A stretch of 64,000 nt of DNA from Anomaloglossus baeobatrachus (Eukaryota > Chordata > Amphibia > Anura > Aromobatidae). Location: contig NC_134354.1 in the NCBI RefSeq assembly GCF_048569485.1, forward strand, positions 334,631,643 through 334,695,642. The letters are read 5' to 3'. Position numbers and translations under genes: made by a program. Position 1 is the first letter of the stretch. The number at the start of each line of letters is the position of its first letter. The notes under the pieces were generated by a model that did not search any database, was not told where the DNA came from, and saw nothing but the letters and a program-made list of their open reading frames with translations. Of the stretch, positions 23,056 through 34,800 are shown piece after piece.

Positions 23056-23360
23056 CCTGCTTGCTCGGCCTCCAGGAACGGGAAGGTTTCAGGGTCCTGG
23101 CGTCCCCGCTTCTTATGCCCTCGGTTACATGAGGCAGGCTTTCACCCGACCCCTCTTGGTTCTTTCTAGCACTTCCTCCTTCTGGGGGTGGGGCTTCACT
23201 TTCACGCCCTCCCTGCTCGGGGAAGCCGCTCGAGCAGGAAATCTTCGCGCCCAAGATGGCGGAACTTCAAATTTTTCGGCCGAACGCCGCCGGCGGGGAC
23301 TGTAAGGCGCACTTCTACCGGTAGGTAGATTGGTTTTAATCCTGTTCGCAGACGTCAAGT

Positions 23361-24491
23361 TGTCGCGGGCGGAAGGGACGTGCTCACCACGCTCAGGTCC
23401 GGGGCTTCTGCTGCTGCTCGGTGGCTTGAGCGGTGGGGCCGGACCCGGGGACTCGAGCAGCGCTCCTCATCCACGAGTGAAAAGGGGTGGTTTGTTTGGG
23501 GAGATAGTTCATGATGCCACCCACAGGTCGTGGTGATTATGGGCACCACCGCTGCTGGTGACGGGGATCCCGGGAGGGATGGTAGGGAGCAGCTAGGATG
23601 TTGTCCCCTCCGTGGGTAGGGTTGGTGATCCCGGGGCCCAGTTGGCAATACGGGGAGGCTGGATGGCCTGGGTGCAGGGTTGCAGGGGCAGCGTGGCGCG
23701 GTACCGGATGGCACTGGTGTACTCACTCAGGTAGTCAATGACATAGTCTCTGGTAAACCAAACGGCCGGATGGACGGGTCTCGCAGCCGGCTGCAGTGTT
23801 TGTGCTCTCCCCGGACAGGGTGATGGTGGCTGTCTTGCCCTGCACCTTGTTAGAATGTTCTGACTCCTGTGGTTGCCCACCGGTAGTCCGCTCCCCGGCG
23901 TATAGGTACCGAAGGAGCCCGTTTTGCCCGCAGTCTCTGGCCCTTGGATCTCTAGCCTATGGCGGTGGCTGTGTATCCTCACGGTGTGGACTGTTGCCTT
24001 CTGTCGGGTCTTGGTTGTTAGGAAACCCCTGGGGTTCCGGTCACACTCGGATTTGACCTTTGTCGGCGGCTCCAAGCCTAGTCGGGGTCCGATGGCCCTG
24101 CCTGTGTGCTTAGGTTCACTCCGCTCCCCAGCTCGGTACCGGTGGGCCGCTGCTCGACCCCAGTCCTACAGTTCCACAGAGATCCACTAACTCCTGCAGA
24201 CGGCCACCACCGTCTGCCAACCTTACTGACAGTGCCTGGGCTCCTACCCAGACACAAACAGGTTCTGTCCTCTCACTTTCACCTACAAACTTAATCTGTC
24301 ACTTTTCCCGCCTCCAGGCCTGTGAATTCCTCGGTGGGCGGGGCCAACCGCCTGGCTCCGCCCCACCTGGTGTGGACATCAGACCCTGGAGGGAGGCAAC
24401 AAGGGTTTTTGTTTGACTGGTGTGAACTGTCCAGGGAAGGGGTGTGTGTGGTGTTATGTCTGTGATTACCTGGCTAGTCCAGGGTGTCACA
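23361..24491 (-). repeat. 5' LTR of the family A element
   Basis: About 1131 bases, matching 20044-21175 nearly throughout. On the minus strand the bases after it (ttgacgtctgcgaacaggat, ending near 23340 on the + strand) look like a primer-binding site of the same general type as at 4540. Confidence 0.85.
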
Positions 24492-24495
24492 TAAG

Positions 24496-26850
24496 ACAAT
24501 GCTGCAGCTCACATCTGGGAGTTTTTCCTCAGCCCTAATTGGACTCAGGAAAAAAAATCACAGCATGCTGCAATTGTCAGCAAGAGATGTGTCACTTGCA
24601 CCCATACAAGTCTACGGGAACAAGGGAAACATCAAAGTGCAGTGTGAAGCTGACTCGCCACCAGACTATGGGGTACTCAGTCTCGGGCCGTATATTTATA
24701 GGGACAGTTCACTGGGTGGCCATTGCCTGGTTCTATGACCCTGGGGGTCGCTTGAAAGGGGTTATATACAGGGGAATACTAATAAAGATTTTTTTGTCCA
24801 TCTATGTAGATGGAGCTGCCGCTGCACAATCTCTCACCGCTGGGGCTGATGTTAATGGTAGCCTTGATGTTGGGCCCCCCTGCAAGTAGGGCCGGGCCCC
24901 AGGGGGTAGGTGATGGCGTTAGGAGCGGAAAGAAGGTAGGCCATACAAAAGATTGCAGTGTAACTGGTTTCTTTATTCACAGTGTTGTTATAGCTTTCAA
25001 CCCAAAGAAGGCTGGTCCTCACCACTGGTCCCCTTAGTCCTAGTGCAGGTATGGTCACCTGGTGGCTTATTTCCCCTGCACCTGTCTCTAGTTGGTGGGT
25101 CCCCGTGGTTTGGAGCGTCTGGGGGTCCCCTCCTGGTAGTCTTTCAGTCTTTAGTCCGTACGGTGGGCAGTTTGAACCCTGTAGGGTCAGTGTTCTGTTT
25201 CAGTTCCTGGTTCTCCCGTCACTGCTGGTGCCCCCGGACTTTATGGTCAGTGAGGTTCTGGATGGTAATCTCACTGTACAGATTTTATCAGGTCTGCCTA
25301 GAGCGTTTGCCTGACCTAGGTGTTATGATCCAGTAACCGTGGAAGATTACAAAAAACTGCCATTGGTGAAAAAGCACCAAGAAACAGGAGAAGTTGTAAC
25401 CTGGGCTGACTGCAATCCCCTAACTATCAGTCCACACTAGAAGTAGCCGTGGAGCGCTCCTAAAAACCTAGATACCTCGTCACAGCATGAGAAGCTAGCT
25501 ACGCCTCACAGAAAGAAATGAGGAAATCTACCTTGCCTCAGAAAAGTCCCCAAAGGAGTAGATAGCCCCCGACATAAAAAGATTACGGTGATGTAGGAAA
25601 ACACAATACTCAGATAGGAAAAATAGTTTTAGCAAAGGCGAGGCCCAACTAACTTGATACAAAGGAAAGGAAACTGATTGTGGTCAGTACAAAATCCCTG
25701 TAGAAAAATACCAATCTCCTGAAAAATGGCCCTGGAGGTCTGACAACCTCACCCCCACTATATCAAGTACTCCTGTAAATAAAGGGAGAACAAAATTACA
25801 AAAAAAACACAAAAATACAAAAGTGCAAATAATCAAGTTAGACAGGGAGAACCTCCCTTATCCTGCAGGATAACTAGCAAAGGGGGAACCCACATGCTCA
25901 CGCACAAAAGAACCAAATTCCACCTGCAAGAAAACAAATACAAAATAAAGCAAAGCAAAACAAACACCCTAAGGTGTAAATCAGGAAGCAAGGAAAAAAC
26001 TGACATCTTATCTGCAGAAGTCTTGCTCAGGGAAACAGGGAAGGTCAGAACTCCAAGCCAGGAACAGAGACTAAGGAAAATGCAATTATAACCGGCACCA
26101 GCAAGGCAAAAAGTGATCTCCTAGATAGACAAGATTTGTCTGCAATAGGACTTCCCTAATTCCCAATTAATGCTGACACCTGTCTGAGTCACAGGCCCAG
26201 ACTCAGCTCCACCACCATTCCTGGCCACCAGAGGGAGCTCCAAAACAGCACACAGAAGACATTCACAACACCTAGGGTTCTGTACCCAGTCAGCGCTATG
26301 GTTGCAAGAGTACTTCACCGTACTCCTTTGGCAACCACACGCCTGCGCCTCACAGGTCACTGTTACACACTCCCGTCAGTACGGTTACGTCCGTCTCCTT
26401 TCACTTCCACTTACTGACTGTCTGACCCCCTCCTCCCTGGTTATCGTCTAGTGGACTGGATCGGCTCTACCCCTAGGTGGCCATCGATTGGGACCAACCC
26501 TAGTCTGTCACCAGTCCTTAGGGAAGGGAAAAACAGCGAATATATATGTGTTTTGGTGTTACCGGCACTGGTCTTCCAGGTCCCTGGGGGTAGGCCCTGC
26601 ATCTTTGACAGGATGCAGTTCCTTGTAGCTCCTGATGGCTTAAAGGGTGCTACAATATACGCACAGGCTGACAATGGAGGAAATGGAATCCCTTCCTCTC
26701 CTCCGCAGCTGTGATCTGGTCGCAAGAACGGATCATAGTATATTGACATTTGGATCACACTTGCAGCAGAGCAGGAGCCAAGGGTCATTAGCATATTGTA
26801 TCTGATGCTCTCGCATTGCATGCCATGTGCTAATGTGACTCCAGCCTTAC
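24496..26850 (-). mobile_element. Remnants of a MITE and of an older minus-strand LTR
   Basis: 24496-24660 resembles the MITE cut by the family A insertion (agcatgctgcaattgtcagc). 24660-25320 and 26271-26640 form an LTR-like unit of another family (family D). Its text 'tgggtggccattgcctgg', 'gggctgatgttaatgg' and 'aaggctggtcctcaccactgg' recurs in diverged form at 43195-43560. The unit is interrupted by the solo LTR at 25321-26270. A MITE end (gtgctaatgtgactccagcc) closes at about 26848. Confidence 0.45.
25321..26270 (-). mobile_element. Solo LTR (family E, TGTTGTGAATG...ATCATAACA)
   Basis: On the minus strand it opens TGTTGTGAATGTCTTC and ends GGATCATAACA, 950 bases, flanked on both sides by CCTAGG (25315-25320 and 26271-26276). 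Near the start is 'ctccctctggtggccagg', a motif I recall from amphibian Gypsy-type LTRs. There is no internal region, so it is a solo LTR. Confidence 0.75.
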
Positions 26851-27914
26851 TCTGAAATGCTGCAGTGTTTAAAAAAAAACAAAAAACAAAACATAGTTGA
26901 AAATACTGCAGGGGATTATGGGGACAGGTCCGAAGAGATGTCTCCGCCAGAATCGCCCTGTGTGCTTACCAAAACTAAAGATTCTCCCTATAACACCTAG
27001 GTGTGTGAGTCCGGAGAATGGTGGGGGCATGTCTTTTGGATAAATTTCCACCAAAATCTTCAATTATGAAAGGTTGCGTCATTTGTAGATATTTAGAATG
27101 AAAGAGGTCGCTGATTCCTACATGGTGGACACTGTGACAAGTATTACTTGCTCATTACTGCCTATACTATTATACTGCCATTGCAAATACATGGTTTGTA
27201 CTGGTATTTTATAAATACTCTGACATGAGTGTCGTGGTTCTATCTTATGTCCATTGATATACTGTAGCTTGTACCAATACATGGGAATTCTATTTTGTGC
27301 GATATATACCAATATAATACATGCATTTTCTGCCCTGTATGGCAAATGTTTGTGAATGAGCAAGGCACAGAGGTTTAGTGATCCGTTCAGAGGAAATGTA
27401 TAACTTGTACCTGATGTGACAATTATCAATTTGAATTGTAATTTGCATTGATTTATTTATTTCGTGATATTTTTTTCCATTGATCACATTTTAAGTTCTG
27501 ATGTCATGAAATGTTTTGAAATGACGTGTCCAGTGTTTGTGAACTTCTATAGCACTAGTGCCCCATGTACATGTGGTTTGCTGTGTTTGGAAGTGTGTAT
27601 CCCATGGAACCAGCTGTCACGGCTCACCCCCTCCGCCTGTGTCCGGCCCAAAGTCCTTGGTACTATTTTTAATGTGAGACACACCCCCTCATTGGCACTA
27701 GGAAAGACAAGCTTGTATACACTTAGCACAACTACATAGACACACAGAGACACACTCCACACAACACAAAGTGTATACAAAACTGATCAGATACGTGTTA
27801 ATCACTATACAAAAACTTGTCAGTAGAAGCCAACCCCACGTCACCTGTGCATAGTATAACAAACACTGCCAGTGTGGCACACACCTAGGTTGGGGCTTCT
27901 TCTATACAAGACAC
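26851..27914 (+). other. Region upstream of the TCEA first coding exon
   Basis: No exon or repeat boundary is clear. It holds a poly-A-like run at about 26870-26892, AT-rich text to 27540, then a more GC-balanced block (27600-27760) that may be repeat-derived. The promoter and 5' untranslated region of the TCEA gene should lie here or further upstream, but I see no TATA box or CpG island I would defend. Confidence 0.35.
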
Positions 27915-27983
27915 ATGGGGTCAGAAGAGGATCTACTGAAAATTGGCAGGAGGCTGGAGAAGCGGATCAGTGAGCAGAACAAA
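27915..27983 (+). CDS. tcea3: TCEA-like exon 1 (start codon)
   Basis: It has 23 codons, from ATG at 27915 to AAC AAA, followed by donor gtgagt. An in-frame TAG at 27852-27854 with no other in-frame ATG between supports this start. G follows the ATG at +4. It ends in phase 0. Intron 1 (27984-49421) is about 21.4 kb and filled with repeats. Confidence 0.82.
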
Positions 27984-30900
27984 GTGAGTATTTTGGAGTC
28001 TATTACTAAGTTTCTTGATTGCAGATTTGAAATAATGTTATTGTCACTGAGTGCTAGCTCTTCAATTTAGTAACATACTGTGCATTAAAGCCCTACCCTT
28101 ATTTTGAAGAACTGATGGAATCCATAAAAATGTAGCTTCACATTCCATCTAGATTCACCAAAAATGTGCCCTTGTAGTATGCTCACTGGAATCAATGTGG
28201 AAAAGAAGGCAAAACATAAACGTCAACTCAGGGAATACACAGCAAACTAGTCACTCATTACATGCCATGTGTGCCTAAGGTTGGGCTAACTTCTAGGAAA
28301 TGGGCCAAGAGATAGTGCTCAGAAAGAAGCAAGCTACAAAGGGGGGGCTTCACACAAGTGTACTGGAACAATCCATGCATGACATGAGTAATTTGGAAAT
28401 ATTACAATATAAAGGGTTAGGAATAAATGTTTTCTAAGAGAGAAGTGAGTGGGCAAAGCCCTGAGAAAGAGGGAGTATAGCTTTCTCTGAAACATGAGAA
28501 GTAAAAGGGGGGTGGGGGGTGTAAGATATGAATAGAGCGCATAGAAAACAACTGAACAGGTGAATAAGATGCGTGATAGGGGGTGTGATAGGAGAAAACT
28601 GAGAATAAAGGGTATTATAAGCAGATTAATAGATTGGCACCGTACACAAACAAGCCATGCAATGTGCTTCACCGCTCGCTTCTAAATTGCTCCCATTGTT
28701 CAGATTTGTGGCAGAACAATGCAGAGAAATGTTTGGAATAAGTTGTTTCATAAATGAGAGCTCATAAAACAGAAAGAAACTGAATAGACTGAATGCAGAA
28801 GAACAACAGCAATGTGAGTAGTAGGTGTGTAGCTTGAACTAGTAGGCAAGGATGGAAATATGGAGCTGAGTATTGCTTTGTGACATTATTATCTAGAATA
28901 TATGTTATTTTTCATTATTATAATTCCCTGCTTCTAGTATTCACCTTCTGCTGTGTGTTTAGTATGTTAGAAATGTTAATGGGCTGCTATTCATATACAA
29001 TTGTTCCTCTATGTAAAGGGCCATTTACACGCTGCGACATCACTAACGATATATCGTCGGGGTCACGGTGTTTGTGACACACATCCGGCGTCGTTAGCGA
29101 CATCTCAGCGTGTGGCACCTAGGAGCGACCTTAAACGATCGCAAAAGAATAAAACTTCGTTGGTGTGTGAGACGTTGTTCAAAAAACAAAAATCGTTGCC
29201 TGGTCAGTAGCGAGGTTGTTCGCCATTCCTGCTGCACCACACATCGCTATGTGTGACACCGCAGAAACGACGAAGATCTCCTTACCTGCGTCCACCGGCA
29301 ATGAGGAAGGAAGGAGGTGGGCGGCATGTTCCTGCCGCTCATCTCAGCATCCTCTGCTATTGGTTGGCCGCTTAGTAGTGACGCCTCACTGACGTCGTTA
29401 TGACGCCGAACGCACCTCCCCCTTGAAGGAGGGAATGTTCGGCGGTCACAGCGACGCCGCTGAAAAGGCATGTGCGTGTGACGCTGCCGTAGCGATAATG
29501 TTCGCTACGGCAGCGATCACCAAATGTCGCACTAACGACGGGGGCGGGTGCTATCGCGCACGACATTGCTAGCTATCGCTGGCAATGTCGCAGCGTGTAA
29601 AGCACCCTTAAGAAGTCAGAAAATGTACAGGTGCCATTATTTCTGAGCCAATCAGGATTGTAAATTCAAATATAAAATTAGACACTGAGCGGTCTGAAAT
29701 AACCTAGATTTGTCCATACTAGTGATAAGCCACTGGCAGGGGTGTGGCAGAGGCTTATTTCCATCTGCCTAGTAAAATAAACATGCATGCTTGGTGGCGG
29801 CATAATTTTTCTTTTAACTTAGTGTAGATGTATGTATTTTGTACTAAAAATTAACTAGGTCTAATAAAACATTGTTTTACTTTTAAGGTTCTTAGCTTTC
29901 TTGCACTTTGCAGCAGATTTACATTAGGCCGGTTACAGACGTCCGTGTTTCAGGTACGTGTGACATCTGTTTTTAACACGGATGCCACACGTACCCATGT
30001 CATTCTATGGTGTTACTCACATGGCCATGTTTCCACATGGACCGTATGACCCCGTGTGGTCCCGCACACACACAGAGACAAGTCCATTTTTTCGCCGGTA
30101 GCACGGGTGTCACATGGATCGCACACTGATCGATATCGTGTGACATCAGTGTGACACGTACTGGAGAAAGCACAGGTGTTTTAAATAAAAAGATTTTCTA
30201 TATTTACCTGTATCCAGCTCTGTTTTCTTCATCTCTGCTGCCTCCCACTTCTGACCGCCGCTCATTATACTCACTGAATATTCACTGCACTGTGGAGCTG
30301 GAACCCGGAGCATCGATGGGGACTTCAGTGCAGGGGACCGCATCGCTGGGGACAGGTGAGTATCCAGGTGTGTGTGTGTGTGTGTGTTTGTGTGTGTGAA
30401 GACATATGTGTGTGTATACTGTGTATATATATGTGTGTTCAGTGTATACTGTACATGCATGTGCGCTATGTGTGTTCATGTGATCGGTGTACCATGTATG
30501 TGTGTATACATATGTATGTATATGTGTAGCACCCCACGGGACCTGCAGGGCATAACTCGTCATCAGGGCAGTGGTTTTGTAGGGTTGCTGTGAATGGCCT
30601 GACCTGGCTCTGTGGCCCTGTCAGCTACAGGCAAAAAGAGAGTCAAAAAGAGGGGAATGGGGGTTTGCTTTGCAGCGCTACCCATGTTGCGCGGCCAGGG
30701 ATTAGCCGCCGCTGTGAGATGTCGCTCTCCTCCGGGGCTGATGTCACCGCAGCTCAGATAGTCCAGCTCCCCACAGGTGGAGTGAGCCCCAGGGAGGACG
30801 GTGGTGATGGGGGAAGGGCCGTTAGCGCCGAAGTGCGGGACAGTGGCACCAGCAAATCAGAGTCTCACACAGGGGCTGCGGTTCAAGGTTTTTACTCACA

Positions 30901-31774
30901 GTTCATCTGCTGCGCCCGCAGAGTTACGGTCATCGCTGTGATGGGCCCCAGCTAATCTCAGATGAAACAGAGGTCACCGCCGGTGTTGTGAAGCGTGTGA
31001 GATCTTCTTCCTTGCGCCTTGTAGTGTGGATCCCCATGGCATGAAGCTACCTGGGGACCCCAGTGTCCTTGGCTTTAGTTGTTGTCCTGTACGCAGGCAG
31101 CGCAAAACTTGTTATGGACCCGACCTTGGCCGTGGCCTCTGTCTCTATCTGCTGCTGTGACTTTTGGTGGTGGGCAATAAGATGTGAAATCCCCTTTCCC
31201 TGCAGATGTGTTACAGGCCATGAAGGTTCCCCTAGCCGAGAGCTCTGCACCCTGACTAGCTCCTGTCCCGAAGGGGCTGTTGGGGGCTCACCCTCCAGCT
31301 ACCGAGTTGCTCTTCTGTCTCACAGCTCCTCTTGCTCGTCTCCTGCTTCTCCTAATCCGTCCTGTCCAAACTCAGTGCTGTGTCATGGCCCCTGGTCCTG
31401 AGACTAATTCCTCCAGCCTCCCGTACCCAGGACCAGTCTGCTAAAAGCTACTCTCCTAAGGCTGTCTGCTCCCTTCTGTGTCCAAAACTGTTCTCAGGTT
31501 AAAACCCTTCTAAAGTTGAACTAAGTGTGATCGCTCACTTCCCAGGCAGCCCCCATCTTTTTGATGACTCATCCTACCCGGGAATTTCCCAGCCTGGCTT
31601 CCTGAGTAATGTAAATGCTGGCTCACTAACTGGGTGTTTATGTAAGTGAATTGTATAAGCTCCAAGCACCAGCGGTTAACCTCCTCTTATCCAGGATAAG
31701 CATTACACCTTAAGACAGATGCAATACTCTGTGGCGACTGAAGCCTCAGGGGCACCACATATGTGCTCAGTGTA

Positions 31775-31805
<31 letters not shown>

Positions 31806-34800
31806 ACAGTGAGGACATGTAAGCTGTAGCATCGTGGGGACAGCATCGGCGACTCATCAGATTTCCCAATGCACTCTGATGAACCCGTGAAGTCACCGTG
31901 GTGACACCCGCTATAGCGCAGGTGTTTCGAGGGTGTCATTAGGATGTCTTCAGAGTTCATTGGGTGCAGTGACCTCCTGGACGTCACTTCACACACTGCT
32001 TGCTTTGCCTTGGCGGTGCTGTACCCAGTGCTGTCCCCTACGGCTTCAAGCTCCTCACTCCGGTGAATATTCTATGAGTATAATGAGCGGCGGTCAGGAG
32101 CAGGAGGCCGCAGAGCGGAAGAAAACAGTGCTGGATATAGGTAAATATAGAAAATCTGTTTATGTAAAAGGCCTGTGTTTTCTCCGCTACGTGTGACAAG
32201 TATACAAACACAAATGTCTCACGTGTGACACAAGCATGACACACGTGTGACACACGTATGACCATAACCATGCGTGTGAATTGTACCTGATTAAACACGG
32301 ACGTCTGAAATCGGCCTTAAAGTGTGTTTTCAGGTTTCAGAAACCCCTGCTCCCCTGGCTGCAATTTGTTAAAAAAAAAAAATGCTTTACTCATCCTTTC
32401 CAGGTTGAAGGTTTCACTGACACTATTTCTAGTGTCTATTATTGTCTGTAGTGCTGAAGAAATACATACCTCCCAACTTTTAAAGAAGGGAAAGAGGGAC
32501 AATTTTAGGCCACGCCCCTAACCACACCCATTATATAAACGGCCACACCCATATCCACTCCCCATCTACACCCATCCAGCAAACTGAAACTTCAGAAGCT
32601 GTCCGTGATCGCTCTGAGCCACCACAGATCAGCAATGTGCAGAACAGGCAGGGAGTTAACTACAGGGTGTGCAGGCGGCTAGGACCTAGGAGGAGAGCTG
32701 AACAGGGTGTGCAGGCAGCTAGGACCCAGGAGGAGAGCTGAACAGGGTGTGCAGGCGGCTAGGACCCAGTAGGAGAGCTGAACAGGGTGTGCAGGCAGCT
32801 AGGACCCAGGAGGAGAGCTGCACAGGGTGTGCAGGCAGCTAGGACCCAGGAGGAGAGCTGCACAGGGTGTGCAGGCAGCTAGGACCCAGGAGGAGAGCTG
32901 CACAGGGTGTGCAGGCAGCTAGGACCCAGGAGGAGAGCTGCACAGGGTGTGCAGGCAGCTAGGACCCAGGAGGAGGGCTGAGCAGGGTATGCAGGCAGCT
33001 AGGACCCAGGAGGAGAGCTGCACAGGGTGTGCAGGCAGCTAGGACCCAGGAGGAGAGCTGCACAGTGTGTGCAGGCAGCTAGGACCCAGGAGGAGGGCTG
33101 AACAGGGTGTGCAGGCAGCTAGGACCCAGGAGGAGGGCTGAACAGGGTGTGCAGGTAGCTAGGACCCAGGAAGAGGGCTGAACAGGGTGTGCAGGCAGCT
33201 AGGACCCAGGAGGAGGGCTGAGCAGGGTGTGCAGGCAGTTAGGATCCAGGAGGAGGGCTGAACAGGGTGTGCAGGCAGCTAGGACCTAGGAGGAGGGCTG
33301 AACAGGGTGTGCAGGCAGCTAGGACCTAGGAGGAGAGCTGAACAGGGTGTGCAGGTAAGGGTATGTTCACACATCAGGTTTTTGCTGTGTGGCACAATCC
33401 GGCGCCTTGCGGGAAAAACGCATCTGGGTTTTTTTTTGCCGCCGGGTGTGGTTTTTCCTCATAGACTTTTATTAGCGCCGGATTGTGCCGCATGTACTTG
33501 CGTTTGATCCGGTTTTTGCCTGATGCGGCAAAAATCGTCACTCCGGCGGTCGCACAGGACGCAGAGAGGAACGTTTTTTGCCAGCGGCAAAAAAATGCCT
33601 AGCGCCGGGTGCGGCATGGTGCATAATGAAAGTCTATGCGAGCCGGATACGGTGTCATGCTTCAAATGCCGGAAGCATGTACCGTATCCGGTTTTTACTT
33701 CTGAGCATGCCCAGAAGTGATATAAATTCATTGCTTGTCAGAAAATCAATCAATCACTCACTCTCTCTCAAACTCTCTCACTCACTGACTGACTCACTGA
33801 CTCATTCACTCACTCTCACCCACTCACCGATCACCGGCGCAGGGCTGCACGGCTGTCACACTGCTCCGACGGCTTCTCCTGATTTGAAAATGCCGGCCGC
33901 TCATTATTCAATCTCGTATTCCCTGCTTTCCCCGCACACCTATGATTAGTTGCAGGCAGACACGCCCCCACGCTGAGTGACAGCTGTCTCACTGCAACCA
34001 ATCACAGCCGCCGGTGGGCGGGTCTATATTGTGCAGTAAAATAAATAATTACAAGAAAAACGGCGTGCGGTTCCCCCCCAATATTGATACCAGCCAAGAT
34101 AAAGCCACATGGCTGAAGGCTGGTATTCTCAGGATGGGGAGCTCTACGTTATGGGGAGCCCCCAGCCTAAAAATATCAGCCAGCAGCCGCCCGGAATTGC
34201 CGCATCCATTAGATGCGACAGTCCCGGGACTCTACCCGGCTCTTCCCGAATTGCCCTGGTGCGGTGGCAATCGGAGTAATAAGGGGTTAATCATGGAAGG
34301 TGTCTATGAGACACCCCCAATGATTAACCTGTAAGTGAAAGTAAATAAACACATACACCCAAAAAAATCCTTTATTTGGAATAAAAGACAAAAAAACACC
34401 CTCTTTCACCATTTTATTAAAATCAGCAAATACCCCTCCAGGTCCGACATAATCCACAGAGGTCCCGCGACGCTCTCAGCTCTACTACATGAAGCTGACA
34501 GGAACGGCAGTAGAACACCGCCTCTCTCTATCAGCTCCACGCAGCAACTGAAGGGAGTCGCGCTGTCAGCGGTGACGTCACTGAGGTAACGCTGGGTTGT
34601 GTGCGGTGAAGATGCGTGCAGGGTAGTGCCGGCGTGTGCGGTGATAATGCATGCGGTAGTGCAGGGGTGTGCGGTGATGATGCGTGCTGGGTAGTGCCTG
34701 CGTGTGCGGTGATGATGCGTGCAGGGTAGTGCTGGCGTGTGCGGTGATGATGCGTGCGGTAGTGCAGGGGTGTGCGGTGATGATGCGTGCTGGGTAGTGC

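Larger units (their letters stand above)
20044..24491 (-). mobile_element. Non-autonomous LTR retrotransposon (family A), minus strand, broken
   Basis: Two direct repeats, 23361-24491 (5' LTR) and 20044-21175 (3' LTR), each about 1.13 kb, enclose about 2.19 kb. A 4-base duplication TAAG flanks the element (20040-20043 and 24492-24495). By eye the LTRs differ by a few percent, many differences at CpG, so the insertion is fairly recent but not fresh. The interior has a gag-like region and a polypurine tract but no recognisable polymerase, protease or integrase. It probably depended on another element's enzymes. The gag-like region is broken or split; I did not resolve how it was expressed. Confidence 0.85.

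Noticed and set aside
22262-23305. 347-residue plus-strand open frame
   Set aside because: It is the antisense shadow of the gag-like region of the minus-strand LTR element.
29014-29611. Plain TA-duplication (mariner-type) reading of this MITE family
   Set aside because: Two copies show 3-base TAA/TTA duplications, which fit Harbinger better.
32660-33357. Repeat-protein gene from the 40-base array
   Set aside because: 40 is not a multiple of three and stops occur; it is a minisatellite.
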